In this document: positions 43,617 through 52,613 of the stretch, one piece after another
Layout: every line of letters begins with the position of its first letter
Numbering within the stretch: position 1 is the stretch's first letter
From: CAVRIA01 sp963721115
Lineage (GTDB): Bacteria; Desulfobacterota; Binatia; HRBIN30; CADEER01
Length of the DNA: 64,000 nucleotides
NCBI GenBank assembly: GCA_963721115.1
Contig: CAVRIA010000006.1
Location: 1 to 64,000, forward strand
Reading direction: 5' to 3'
Program-made: the position numbers and the translations under genes
The notes under the pieces: model-generated
Told to the model about the DNA's origin: nothing
Seen by the model: only the letters and a program-made list of their open reading frames with translations
The model's database searches: none

Positions 43617-44700
43617 TAGCAGAATCTGTTGGAGTTCGATCGAGAAGCGGACGCCCCCGCGATCCTGAGTGGAATCAAGATCGCACGTATCGGCGCGGCG
43701 GCGCGCGTGCTCGAGGAACAGACACCAGTCTTCCTGCCGGACGTATCGCAGGAAATGTTGAAACATCCCGAGCTGGCTCCATTTGCACCGCAATCAGTCA
43801 GCCGAAACACCTATGTATTTCCGGTGTCCACCTCGCAGGAACGATACGGAATTCTCGTCGTGACAAGGGAGCGGGGGGAGGAATTTGTCCCCGAAGATGT
43901 CGAGCTGCTCCGTTCTCTGGCATCGCACGTTGCCGTCGCGCTCGAGTGCGCGGTGGCAAGGGACAGCGCGGAGCAGTATCAGCGCGACCTGGCCAAAGAG
44001 CGCGACCGTCTTCGGCTGCTTCTCGAAATCAACAATCATGTCGTATCGCAACTAGACATCAAAGACGTGTTTCGTGCTGCATCGGTGTCGATCCGCTCGT
44101 ACTTCGCCAATGAGTTCACCGGCGTCTGGTTGATCGACCGGGGGGCAAATCAGCTCCAGAGCGTCCTGCTGGATTTTCCAACCGGAAGGGGCTTGCTGGA
44201 TGATGTCGCGCCAACCCAGCTGACGGACGACGACTTTGACAGACTGCGCCGGCGCGAACCGGGATTCTGGTCAGTTGCGGACATCGAGAGGCTTCCGGCC
44301 CCGATTGCCGAAAAGCTGAGAGCCGAGTTGATACAGTCGGTTACCGTCACCCCTCTGGTGACGGGGACCGGACCTTTGGGTCTGTTGGCAATCGGTAGCC
44401 GGAGGCCCGATGCTTTCGGGCAACAGGACCTGGATCTCTTCTGCCAAATAGGTGCGCAGATCGCTTTGGCCGTAGACAACGCAATGGCGTACGGACGGCT
44501 CAGCGCCTCACACGCTCACTTGGAAGACCAGCGGGTATATCTCGAGTCGGAAATCAGCGCCGCATACAACTTCGAGGACATCGTGGGCAAAAGTGCCGCA
44601 CTGCGCGCGGTGCTCGACCACGTCTCAATCGTCGCGCCGACCGACTCGACTGTGCTGCTGCACGGCGAGACCGGTACGGGCAAGGAGCTGATCCAGGGCC
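43617..44700 (+). pseudogene. Truncated GAF-GAF-sigma-54 activator gene
   Basis: About 360 codons of a sigma-54-dependent activator. The first GAF domain lacks its beginning (a stop lies just before N-L-L-E-F-D). A second GAF follows (R-L-L-L-E-I-N-N-H-V-V to A-Q-I-A-L-A-V-D-N-A). The AAA+ domain starts at E-D-I-V-G-K-S-A-A-L-R and includes the Walker A G-E-T-G-T-G-K-E-L-I, at which point the sequence turns into repeat DNA. The rest of the ATPase and the Fis-type DNA-binding helix are lost. It resembles FhlA/NorR-like regulators. Flanking 29-bp repeats and internal palindromes show how it decayed. Confidence 0.85.
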
Positions 44701-44741
44701 GAGGTTCCTTCTCCCGGATGAGTCTGTCGATAAATGCGAGG

Positions 44742-45180
44742 ACACCCTTCGACAAGCTCAGAGTGAGCGGCCAAAGTCCTTTGAAATCAACCCCCCAACC
44801 GCTCAGGCTGAGCCCGTCGAAGCCTGTCCTGAGCGTAGTCGAAGGGCCTCGTTTCGGAGAAAATCGACAGACTCGGATGGGAGAAGGTCAGGATGAGGGG
44901 GATGAAACACATGGCGAAGCCATCACCATTTTCGCCTTCTCCCGCGGCACTGAGTGGCAGGACAACTGTGGCCTGCGGCGCAATCAAATCCCCCTTGTAT
45001 CCTCTCCCATCCGAGGCTGTCGATTTTCTCGAGGGTCGAGATTCCCCCCTTTGGAAAAGGGGGGTCAGGGGGGATTTTGAGATGGATTCGTTCGGAGTTC
45101 GGACAAATCCCCCTCAATCCCCCTTTTCCAAAGGGGGAAGTCGGAGTCGCTTCTCTCGCCACGAGAAAATCGACAGTCTC
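44742..45180. repeat. Nested palindromic, MITE-like repeats inserted into the activator gene
   Basis: Three repeat types are interleaved. (1) TTCGACAAGCTCAG / GTCGAAGGGC elements at 44747-44770 and 44801-44847. (2) The 14-mer GAGAAAATCGACAG at 44857-44870, inverted at 45017-45030, and direct again at 45163-45176, each followed by a CTC..GGGAGA tail. (3) A near-perfect inverted repeat of about 35 bp made of C and G runs with AAATCCCCCT and CTTTTCCAAAGGGGG blocks (about 45041-45078 and 45107-45142). Together they can fold into long hairpins. No transposase is encoded. Confidence 0.8.
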
Positions 45181-45231
45181 ATTCGGGAGAGGAAGAAATA
45201 CGTCACCCCATTTATGGTGGAGAGTACTAAG

Positions 45232-45260
45232 GGGCGGTTGTTGGGTTGTTGGTTGTTCGT
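45232..45260 (+). repeat. 29-bp direct repeat, right copy
   Basis: Exact copy of the 43496-43524 sequence, closing the interval that contains the activator remnant and nested palindromes. Confidence 0.7.
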
Positions 45261-45378
45261 TGTTGGTGCTCGCCGAACGTCGCAACCAACGAGTCACGCG
45301 GCCCGAGCCGAAACGGCGTGAGGCGCGGGTCCTCGATTCGCCGAGCGTCTTCGATTCGTGGTATCGTGATTTCGATGA

Positions 45379-45687
45379 ATGGCAAAGACTGCCGTCGTAC
45401 GCGCGCGCGGACGACTGTGGACCGTCGAGAGAGTTCGTCTTTCCGAAGCCGAGGAGGCGGACTTCCGGTTCTGGTACGAAGGGTTGACTCCCGAGCAACG
45501 CGTCGAGGTCGTCGGGGAGGCGTTGGAGAGCTGCCTGAAGACGCGAGGTATCGATGCCGTTCCGAGACTACGAAGAGTTCATCGCCGCGTTAAATGCCCA
45601 TGGAGTCCGTTACCTCGTGGTCGGCGCACACGCCGTCGCCCTGCACGCACGCCCGCGCGCAACGAAGGACCTGGACGTCCTGATTGA
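45379..45687 (+). CDS. Small protein preceding a nucleotidyltransferase
   Basis: The first 65 residues (about to 45573) contain the pattern A-D-F-R-F-W-Y-E-G-L-T-P-E-Q-R-V-E-V-V, seen in small proteins that are commonly encoded just before nucleotidyltransferase genes of the MNT/AbiEii type. After that, the frame runs out of phase under the next gene and its arginine-rich translation is probably not meaningful. The true end may lie near 45600. Both genes may form a toxin-antitoxin-like or defence pair. Confidence 0.5.
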   Translation: MAKTAVVRARGRLWTVERVRLSEAEEADFRFWYEGLTPEQRVEVVGEALESCLKTRGIDAVPRLRRVHRRVKCPWSPLPRGRRTRRRPARTPARNEGPGRPD

Positions 45688-45802
45688 CCCCACGCCCGCG
45701 AACGCCCGCAAGGCGCTGAACGCGTTGCGCGCCTTCTTCGGTGGAGCAGACCTCGGCTATTCGATCGACGACCTGATGGATCGGGGAGGACAGAATCGCT
45801 GA
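45554..45802 (+). CDS. Nucleotidyltransferase-like protein (MNT/DUF6036 type), short
   Basis: An 82-residue protein: F-R-D-Y-E-E-F-I-A-A-L-N-A-H-G-V-R-Y-L-V-V-G-A-H-A-V-A-L-H and R-A-T-K-D-L-D-V-L-I-D. The G-A-x-A and D-L-D motifs are the minimal nucleotidyltransferase active site. Full relatives have 140-190 residues with a third acidic residue further on, so this gene is cut short, either by truncation or by a further one-base error. It overlaps the preceding small gene. Confidence 0.65.
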   Translation: MPFRDYEEFIAALNAHGVRYLVVGAHAVALHARPRATKDLDVLIDPTPANARKALNALRAFFGGADLGYSIDDLMDRGGQNR

Positions 45803-45879
45803 GCAACGACAGCCCGTGACGACGGAGTTGACCGCAGAGGTGCGGCGGAGTTACGTTCGCACCAAGGGGGAAATCGAGA

Positions 45880-47163
45880 ATGATCGATCTGTCGAGTCGG
45901 GGGTTGCTCGCTCCGCTCTGCCTGGTCGTGCTGTTGAGTTGCTCCTGGGCTGCGCTGCCCGCGGGCGCGGCCGTCGATCTGACCGACCCGTGGACGATCG
46001 AATTCGACGTCGGCGGTGCGGGCGTCCTCCGCCTGGTTCAGAGTGGCACCGTCTTGATGACGACTCTCCCGCCTGGCGGCAGCGCGCCCGTGTTCGCCGG
46101 GACCATCGATCCCGACAGCGGTGTGTTTCACCTTGATGCGACTTATTTGCCGCCGGACCTCCTGCTCTGCTCGGCGTCGGTCGACGCGACCGCCGCCCCG
46201 GACGGCCTGACCTTCAGCGGCACTGTGAGCAGCGAGGAGTTCTCCTGCAGCGGCGGGCCGCCGACCTGTGTCTGCCTACCACCGCTTTCCGTCTCGATCT
46301 CGGGCGTGCGCTGCCCCGCTTGCACGGCGTGTGGCGACGGCGTGATCGACGCAGGCGAGCAATGCGACGACGGCAACACGATGTCCGGCGACTGTTGCTC
46401 GGCGACTTGTACCCTCGAGGCGGCCGGTGGACCGTGTGCTACCGACTTCAACCAGTGCACCGACGATGTGTGTGATGGCGCAGGCGTCTGCTCTCACGTT
46501 CCGAACTCCGATCCCTGCGGCGGCACGACGTGCCTGCCGCGCACCTGCTCCGGCGGTCATTGCCTCGGCGCCGCGGCACCGGCCGGCACTTCGTGCGTCT
46601 TCGATGCCGAGACCTGCACGGTAGACACCTGTGACGGCGCCGGTCAGTGCGTCGGACTGCCGCACGACGATTGCCAGATGGCCGGGCACCGGTCCTCGAT
46701 CCTTCTCGATCGGTCGAACGACCAACGGCGCGCTCTGCGCTGGAAAGGGGTCGACGACTCGGGAACCACCGCGGCCGCCGATCTCGGCGATCCGGCGGTC
46801 TCAGCCGACTACCGGATGTGCGTCTTCGCCGGAGCGAATCTCCTGCTGAGCGCCGGCGCGCCCGCCGGCGGTCAGTGCGGCGCGCGGCCCTGCTGGAGGA
46901 GCTCCCGAGGCGGCTTCGCGTACGGCGACCGCGACGCCGCGTCGGATGGTCTACGCGTAGTACGCGTGCGCGCCGCCGCCGGCAAATCGGCGAAGATGAG
47001 AGTGCGAGGCAAGGGCCCCGGGCTGCCCCTGACCGGCTCCTTGGCGGTGCCGTCGGTCCGCGCCCAGCTCCTCGTCAGCGACGGCGACGGGACGCGTTGC
47101 TGGGAGTCCGACTTCGACAATCCGTCGATCAGCACGCCGACGCGCTTCAAGGCGCGGCGCTAG
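45880..47163 (+). CDS. Secreted protein with Myxococcus-type cysteine-rich repeat and the shared four-cysteine C-terminal domain
   Basis: A 427-residue exported protein with a signal peptide (residues 1-30, ending A-L-P-A-G-A). A beta-rich domain fills residues 31-145. Next is a cysteine-rich section with C-G-D-G-V-I-D-A-G-E-Q-C-D-D-G-N, the signature of the repeats common in myxobacterial surface proteins, followed by C-x-x-D-x-C-D-G-A-G modules to about residue 265. The last 155 residues share the C-terminal domain of the protein at 35011-36777, including Y-R-M-C-V-F, G-G-Q-C, R-P-C-W, G-K-G-P and R-C-W. No enzyme motif. It probably acts at the cell surface. Confidence 0.82.
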   Translation: MIDLSSRGLLAPLCLVVLLSCSWAALPAGAAVDLTDPWTIEFDVGGAGVLRLVQSGTVLMTTLPPGGSAPVFAGTIDPDSGVFHLDATYLPPDLLLCSASVDATAAPDGLTFSGTVSSEEFSCSGGPPTCVCLPPLSVSISGVRCPACTACGDGVIDAGEQCDDGNTMSGDCCSATCTLEAAGGPCATDFNQCTDDVCDGAGVCSHVPNSDPCGGTTCLPRTCSGGHCLGAAAPAGTSCVFDAETCTVDTCDGAGQCVGLPHDDCQMAGHRSSILLDRSNDQRRALRWKGVDDSGTTAAADLGDPAVSADYRMCVFAGANLLLSAGAPAGGQCGARPCWRSSRGGFAYGDRDAASDGLRVVRVRAAAGKSAKMRVRGKGPGLPLTGSLAVPSVRAQLLVSDGDGTRCWESDFDNPSISTPTRFKARR

Positions 47164-47165
47164 CC

Positions 47166-47480
47166 ATATGGGCGGGCCAAAGGGGAGGCTGGAGCGAAAG
47201 CCGTGCATCTCGGCGAACTGGTGCCGAATGCGGCCTCCGAAATACCCGGCATCCGGCCAGCGACGATCGGCTTCGAGGAAGGCCTCCATCCAGCTCGGGT
47301 CGACCCGAACGTCGTCATCGGTGAAGAGGACGAGGTCGCCCGCCGCCGCGCGCACCGCCGCATTGCGCGCCCTCGACAATCCCACTTCGGCTTCGAACAG
47401 GCGGCGAAGAGGCAGGGCCTCTCGATACGACGCGATGACCTCGTCCGTGCCAAAGACCGCGCGAAGCGCGCACCGTCCTC
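47166..47480 (-). pseudogene. Internal fragment of a family 2 glycosyltransferase
   Basis: In one minus-strand frame without start or natural end one reads E-V-G-L-S-R-A-R-N-A-A-V-R-A-A-A-G-D-L-V-L-F-T-D-D-D-V, the GT-A donor-binding core with its D-D-D, then W-M-E-A-F-L-E-A and F-G-G-R-I-R. The fragment covers about 100 codons of a protein that usually has about 300. It is wedged between the ends of two convergent genes. Confidence 0.75.
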
Positions 47481-47585
47481 AGCCCGAGCCCGAGCCTCAG
47501 CCTCAGCCTGCTCCGGCAGTCCGTGTGTTTCTCAGCTCGAATGATCCGGCGCAGCCCGGGGGCAACACTGACAGCGCAGCAACCT

Positions 47586-50500
47586 TCACGCAGTGCGGTA
47601 CTGATCCAGGGCCGAGGCCAGGGAGTCCGTCAGGTCGGCCGGCATCAGGTTGCCGCGTCCGGAGAGCATGCGCACGCCGGCGGTGAGGAAGGCCTCCTCG
47701 CGCGCCTGCGCCTCGGCGTCGAGCAGGAAGAGGATCGGGACGTCGCGCGAGGACTCGTTGTTGCGCAGCCCGGCGATGGCGCGGAAGACGTCGACGCAGC
47801 TCGGCGACAGATGCAGCACGGCGGCTTCCGGGCGCACCGTGGCGACCAGGTCGAGGGCCTGGCGACCGTCGAGCACGATCGCGGTCGAGATCCCGGCGCC
47901 GGTGAGCTGGGTGCGGACGTCGCTCATCACGTCGATGTCGTTGCTCATGGCGATGACGCGCTTCACCTTGGGCACCATGCGGTTCAGGATGTCGGCCATT
48001 CTGCAGTCGTCCACCGGCAGCAGGACGAAGTCGACCGGGCCGAGCCAGAAGCCCTTCGGGGCGTTGGGGGCCAGCGCGTAGGCGACGAGCGGCGTGTGCG
48101 GAATGCCGCTGCCGTTGCGCAGATGGCGGAGCGTGCGCCAGGAGGTCGGGATCGCCAGGTTGATGGCGGTGCAGGCGATCGACCGCTCGCCGAGCGGGCC
48201 GGTCATCTCGGGCTCGGGCACCAGGGCGGTGACGCGGTGCCCGAAGGCAATCAGCTGGCGCGCCGTCTCGCCGCCGATGTCGCCGTCGTCGAGCAGTACG
48301 ATCTCGTTGCTGATCGTCTCGACCTCTTCCTCGAAAAGATCGTCCTCCTCGACGGCCTCGTCGCCGTCGCGTTCCGGTGCATAGCTGCGGTCGATGGCGA
48401 GCATGCCCTCGTCGCCCTCGCCCTCGGACTCGGCGAGATCGATGGTCGTCAGCCCTGCCTCGGCCGACTGGAGGAGGAGGTCCTTCTCGGCGAGCGCCTC
48501 CGTGAGGCGCTGCTGCTCGTCGCCGAGCGCCGCCAGCTGCTCCCCGAACTCCTCGCGCTGTTGCTCGAGCCGGGCCTTCAGCGCGGTGAGCTCGGCGGTG
48601 TGGCTCTCGCGCTCGGCGTCGATCGCCGTCTCCATCTCGCGCCGTGTCTCTTCGGACGCCTGCAGGCGTGCCGCGACGTCGGCGAGGAGCTCGTCGCGCG
48701 TGGTGTGCAGCTCGCGCTCGAGCTCGGCGGTCCGCTCTTCGGCCCGCTGTCGCTCGCGGCGCAGGTCGGCGGCGGCAGCGGCGGCCTCCTCGACGCGTTT
48801 CGCCAGTCCTTCGCGCTCGCTGCCGAGCTGCTCCACCGCCGCTTGCAAGCGGGCTCGCTCGGCGGCGAGCTCGGCGGCCGTCTGCTGATGCGCGTTGCCC
48901 TCCTCGCTGGTCTGCGCGAGCGTCTGCTGGAGCGCGTCGCGCTCGCGCGTCGCCGCGTCCAGCTCCGTCCGCAGGGCCTGCAGGGCCTGCTCGGCGTCGG
49001 CGCGGGTCCGCTGGATCTCGTCCGCCGACGAGCTGCGCGTCGATTCGAGCAGGGCCGCGACGCGGCTCAGCTCCGCCTCGACCTCGGTGACGCGCTGTTG
49101 GGCGCTGTTGATCGCCGCCTGCTTCTCCTGCTCGAGCGTCTGGCCGCCGGCGGCCAGCTTCTCGATGCGCGCGTGCAGGTCGCGCCGCTCGGCGATCAGG
49201 CGCGTGCTGACCTGGTTCAGCTCCTCCACCCGCGCCTCGAGTGTGCGCGCGGTCTCCTGCGACGACTGCAGCTCGCGCCCGAGCTGCTCCACCCTCTTCT
49301 CCAGCTCGGCCCGCTCGCTCTCGGCGTGGCGCAGCGTCTCGACCTGCTCGGCGAGCTGGCGGCGCTCGTGGTCCCGTTCGCCGATCTGCTCCTGGAGCTG
49401 CTGGACGCTCTCGTCGGAGCTGTCGCGCACCCGCGACAGATCGTCGCGCAGCTGCCGGCGCTCGCTCTCCAGCTCGTCGATGCGGGCGGTCGCCACGCCG
49501 ATCGCCGCCGCGTGCTCCTCGCCCTCGCCGGCCAGGGTCTTGCGAACGGCGTCGAGCTCGGCGCCCAGGGCGGTCTTCGCCGACTCGACCGACTCGAGCT
49601 GCCCGCGCAGCCCGGCCAGTGCCGCCGTTTCCTCTTCCAGTCGCTCGACCCGGGCGCGCGCCTGCGCCAGCTGCTCGGCGGCGTTCTCTCCCCGCGCCTG
49701 CGCCTCGGCCAGGTTCGCGGAGGACTCCTCCAGCGCCGCCTTGATCTCGTCGCGCTCGGCCTCGATCGCCGCGGCGGCCTCGCGCGTCCGCGTCAGCTCC
49801 GCCTCCGCCTCGGCCAGCAGATCCATCGACTCGGCCAGCGATGTCTCGAGCTCCTCTGCCTTCTCGGCCCGCTTCGTCGCTTCCGCCAGCTGCGCCTGCA
49901 GGGATGCCACCGCCTGATCGCGTTCGCGCACGGCTGCCGTGGCGACCTCGAGGCTGCGCTGTAGCTCCTCGCGCGCCGTCGCCAGGGCACTCGCGGTGGT
50001 GGCGTCGCCGTCGGCCCGCTTCTCCGTCTCGGCCAGGGTGTCCTGCAGTTGCTTCACCTGTGCCTGGGCGCCGTCGGCCGCGACGACGGCATCGTGCAGC
50101 CGCTGATCGAGGGCCTGGATCTGCTCCTGCAGGGCGGGGAGCTGTCCCTGCTGTTCGCGGAGCTGATTCAGCTCCTGCTCGAGGGTGGTCGTGCGCTCGC
50201 GGGCGGCCTGCAGGAACGACTGCGCGGTGACGCGCTCGGCCGCCTCGGCGGCGCGCTGACGCTCCGTCTCTTCGAGGGCCTGGGTCAGGCGCGACAGCTC
50301 GTTTTTCAGAGCCGCCAGGCCGCGCAGGAGGTTGGGTTGCTCGGGCGACGGCGCCGCTGCGGCGGCGCGAGCCGGTGCGGACGCCGACGGCAACTCGGCC
50401 ATCGCCGTGGCGCAGACCTTGAGGGCCTGGCTGAGAACGTGGAGAAGACCGTCGGCGAAGCCGCGCGGCGTCGGCGAGAAGAGGACGATGACGCCGATCG

Positions 50501-50990
50501 GGTTGGCCGAGTGATAGAACGGCATCACCGCGATCGTCAGCCGGCGCTTGTTGATCGCCACCAGCGGCGGCGGGACGAACGGATTCTCGTGCGCCGACTC
50601 GATGACGTTGATGCGCCGGTTGCGCAGGCTGCGCAGGGGGATGTCCCAACTGCTGCTCGACGAGTCGCCGTTGAGGACCTGGATCGCGTCCGGCTCCAGG
50701 CCGCTGGTGGCGACCGGGCGAAGCCGATTCTGGCGCTGCTCGTAGGTCATCATCGCGGCGGCCTTGATGCCGGCGGCCTTGGCGATCGCCTTGACCGCCT
50801 CTTCCGCGAACGCCTCGCGCGATGGGCGGATGGAGTAGATCTGCTGCAGAGTGTCGCGCAGCGACCGGGCACCGCCCGAGGACGAGCGCGCGGGGGTGGG
50901 CGCGCTGGGTGGGCGCGCGGCGCCGTTCTGGCTTTCCGGCGCAACCGTTCTCGCGGCGCGCCGGGCTCTCGATGACGAAAACAATCCCAT
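47586..50990 (-). CDS. Large GAF / coiled-coil / pseudo-receiver protein
   Basis: A 1134-residue cytoplasmic protein. Residues about 45-215 form a GAF-like domain. Residues 225-850 are almost all heptad-patterned coiled coil, rich in E, R, A, L and Q with few breaks. An acidic linker (G-E-G-D-E-G... E-E-D-D-L-F-E-E-E-V) leads to two receiver-like domains at about 885-1000 and 1005-1130. In the last one the phospho-acceptor Asp position is His (V-L-H-L-S-P-S) and the usual T and K are missing, so it cannot be a normal phosphorylated receiver. ATG 50990 has GCAGGAAG upstream and follows the PilZ-like gene by four bases, so the two form an operon. A scaffold or polar organiser role is inferred from architecture only. 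Confidence 0.8.
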   Translation of the reverse strand: MGLFSSSRARRAARTVAPESQNGAARPPSAPTPARSSSGGARSLRDTLQQIYSIRPSREAFAEEAVKAIAKAAGIKAAAMMTYEQRQNRLRPVATSGLEPDAIQVLNGDSSSSSWDIPLRSLRNRRINVIESAHENPFVPPPLVAINKRRLTIAVMPFYHSANPIGVIVLFSPTPRGFADGLLHVLSQALKVCATAMAELPSASAPARAAAAAPSPEQPNLLRGLAALKNELSRLTQALEETERQRAAEAAERVTAQSFLQAARERTTTLEQELNQLREQQGQLPALQEQIQALDQRLHDAVVAADGAQAQVKQLQDTLAETEKRADGDATTASALATAREELQRSLEVATAAVRERDQAVASLQAQLAEATKRAEKAEELETSLAESMDLLAEAEAELTRTREAAAAIEAERDEIKAALEESSANLAEAQARGENAAEQLAQARARVERLEEETAALAGLRGQLESVESAKTALGAELDAVRKTLAGEGEEHAAAIGVATARIDELESERRQLRDDLSRVRDSSDESVQQLQEQIGERDHERRQLAEQVETLRHAESERAELEKRVEQLGRELQSSQETARTLEARVEELNQVSTRLIAERRDLHARIEKLAAGGQTLEQEKQAAINSAQQRVTEVEAELSRVAALLESTRSSSADEIQRTRADAEQALQALRTELDAATRERDALQQTLAQTSEEGNAHQQTAAELAAERARLQAAVEQLGSEREGLAKRVEEAAAAAADLRRERQRAEERTAELERELHTTRDELLADVAARLQASEETRREMETAIDAERESHTAELTALKARLEQQREEFGEQLAALGDEQQRLTEALAEKDLLLQSAEAGLTTIDLAESEGEGDEGMLAIDRSYAPERDGDEAVEEDDLFEEEVETISNEIVLLDDGDIGGETARQLIAFGHRVTALVPEPEMTGPLGERSIACTAINLAIPTSWRTLRHLRNGSGIPHTPLVAYALAPNAPKGFWLGPVDFVLLPVDDCRMADILNRMVPKVKRVIAMSNDIDVMSDVRTQLTGAGISTAIVLDGRQALDLVATVRPEAAVLHLSPSCVDVFRAIAGLRNNESSRDVPILFLLDAEAQAREEAFLTAGVRMLSGRGNLMPADLTDSLASALDQYRTA

Positions 50991-50994
50991 GTTC

Positions 50995-51345
50995 TCAGCT
51001 TCCTGCGAGGGCCGTGTGAACTTCCCACCAGCCCGGCTCATCCCCCGTGTCCACGATCATTTCGAGGCTCGGCTCGTCCGTCCCGGTGGTCAGATCGAGC
51101 CACACCAGGTTCGCCTGCAGGGTCACGCGGCGGCCGTCTTTCTCGAGCACGAACGTCAGCGGCTCACTGTCCGCCGCGCCGTCGCCGAGCAGACGGCGGT
51201 CGAGATTGCTGGGCGCCTGATCCGCCGTCAGTACCACCAGGCCTGCGGGAGACATCGATTGCACCTGCAGCGAAAGCTTCGCCCCCGGAGACAACTTCCC
51301 CGCTTCCAGAATCAGCTTCATATTCGACCCCGCATTCATGCGCAC
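50995..51345 (-). CDS. Small beta-barrel (PilZ-like) protein
   Basis: A 116-residue protein predicted to be nearly all beta: L-I-L-E-A-G-K-L-S, L-S-L-Q-V-Q-S-M-S, L-V-V-L-T, L-T-F-V-L-E-K-D-G-R-R-V-T-L-Q-A-N-L-V-W-L-D. Length and strand order resemble PilZ domains, but the c-di-GMP-binding R-x-x-x-R motif is not visible. The start may be 51345 or the internal ATG at 51321. It ends four bases before the coiled-coil gene and is likely co-translated. Its role is probably linked to that protein. Confidence 0.6.
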   Translation of the reverse strand: MRMNAGSNMKLILEAGKLSPGAKLSLQVQSMSPAGLVVLTADQAPSNLDRRLLGDGAADSEPLTFVLEKDGRRVTLQANLVWLDLTTGTDEPSLEMIVDTGDEPGWWEVHTALAGS

Positions 51346-51718
51346 CTAGTGCGAGCCAGGTTTGGTTGCCGCAATTCGCATACCATCGGCATTGCAACGG
51401 TAAGCGAGGTACCGCTGGTCGCCGCGATGGGCCGTCGGACCGTCGAAAAGCGCGGCGGGGGAGAGGATTCTCTTTGTTTTTCAGTCTCTTATCGGAGGAC
51501 CGCCGGCGTGCCCCGCGGCGCATCGCCGTCGCCGCTGCGAAAGTTTCTGCCGTGCCGATAGCGCGGCGAAGTGACGAATTTGTGTCGGTCTCATGTTGCC
51601 TGCCATGCGACATGGAAGTGCTGTCGATTTTCGCGATTCGGGCTTGCCAAGGCCGAGCATTCATGGTCCACTAATAGCTCTCCTTCTTTGCCCCCGCGGC
51701 AATCCCCGCACTCCCCTT

Positions 51719-52459
51719 ATGCGCAGGCACGAATCCCACCCCCCGCCTCTCTCTCCGTCGGCACTGTTGCGCCTTTGCGATGTCTCGCGCGAAGGTGCCC
51801 TTCGTCTCCGACCGGTTTCGCTCCTCCTGAGCTCGTCGAATCGTGTTCCTCGGCCGGGCCGTCGGAGCCTGGTTGGGCTCGGCATCGCCCTGTTGGCTTT
51901 CTGCTCGTTTGCGGGGCCGGCGAAGGTGAGCGGTGGCATGCCGCCGGTCGTTGCCGCGGCGCCGCCCGCCAATTCCGTCGGCGTGCTCTACGACGCTCTG
52001 TCGAGGTGTCGCAGCTCGCTGCCCGAGATGGACCGCTGGCGCATCGCGGGGGTGATCCAGGACGAGAGCCGCCGCTACGGGTACGACCCGTTGTTCGTGC
52101 TCGCCATGGTGGAGGTCGAGAGCACCTGCTCTCCCACGGCGCGCGGGCAACGTGGGGCGGTGGGGCTGATCCAGATCAAGCCCTCCACCGCGAAGGCGAT
52201 TGCCGATGAGGTCGGCGTACCGTGGCGCGGCGCCCAGATGCTGACCAGGCCGACCTTCAACGTGCGTCTCGCGCTGCGCTATCTGTGGAAGCTCGAGCGG
52301 CGCTTTCAGGATCCGTATCTCGCCATGGTCGCCTACAACCGGGGGCCGGAGCGGGTGACCGGCATGTCGCGTGGCAGTGCGAAGCGGGCCGCTTACGTCC
52401 GCAAGATCCTCGCTCGTTATGAGGATCTTCTGTCGCGCTACTCCTTGAGCCGCGCGTGA
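51719..52459 (+). CDS. Soluble lytic transglycosylase (SLT domain)
   Basis: The C-terminal 150 residues form a family 1 lytic transglycosylase: catalytic Glu in V-L-A-M-V-E-V-E-S-T-C, then S-P-T-A-R-G-Q-R-G-A-V-G-L-I-Q-I-K-P-S-T-A-K and the A-Y-N-R-G-P-E-R-V motif. It cuts peptidoglycan glycan strands with formation of 1,6-anhydro-MurNAc, which fits the AmgK/MurU recycling pair at 14 kb. Before the domain is a hydrophobic export segment (L-V-G-L-G-I-A-L-L-A-F-C-S-F-A-G). The frame is open from 51593; ATG 51719 is a reasonable start but leaves an unusually long n-region, so the true start is uncertain. Confidence 0.82.
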   Translation: MRRHESHPPPLSPSALLRLCDVSREGALRLRPVSLLLSSSNRVPRPGRRSLVGLGIALLAFCSFAGPAKVSGGMPPVVAAAPPANSVGVLYDALSRCRSSLPEMDRWRIAGVIQDESRRYGYDPLFVLAMVEVESTCSPTARGQRGAVGLIQIKPSTAKAIADEVGVPWRGAQMLTRPTFNVRLALRYLWKLERRFQDPYLAMVAYNRGPERVTGMSRGSAKRAAYVRKILARYEDLLSRYSLSRA

Positions 52460-52613
52460 CCGAAGAGTCCTCCCCCCCGCCGCCCTCCGGCATCGCCGCG
52501 AGCGACTTGCGACAGCCCCGCGAGATGTGGGAAATGGTGCGCACGACGATGCGCGCAGGCGGAACAACGGGGAGGCGCGCCGCGGCGGTCGGCTGTGCGG
52601 TGCGGGCGGCGGG

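Noticed and set aside
45573..45687. The C-terminal third of the small gene before the nucleotidyltransferase as real protein
   Set aside because: It is the out-of-frame shadow of the nucleotidyltransferase start and is arginine-rich nonsense.
47523..49964. An 813-codon plus-strand frame opposite the coiled-coil gene
   Set aside because: Its translation is the Leu/Gly/Arg-rich shadow of a coiled-coil coding strand, with no ribosome site or domain. The minus-strand gene is well supported.
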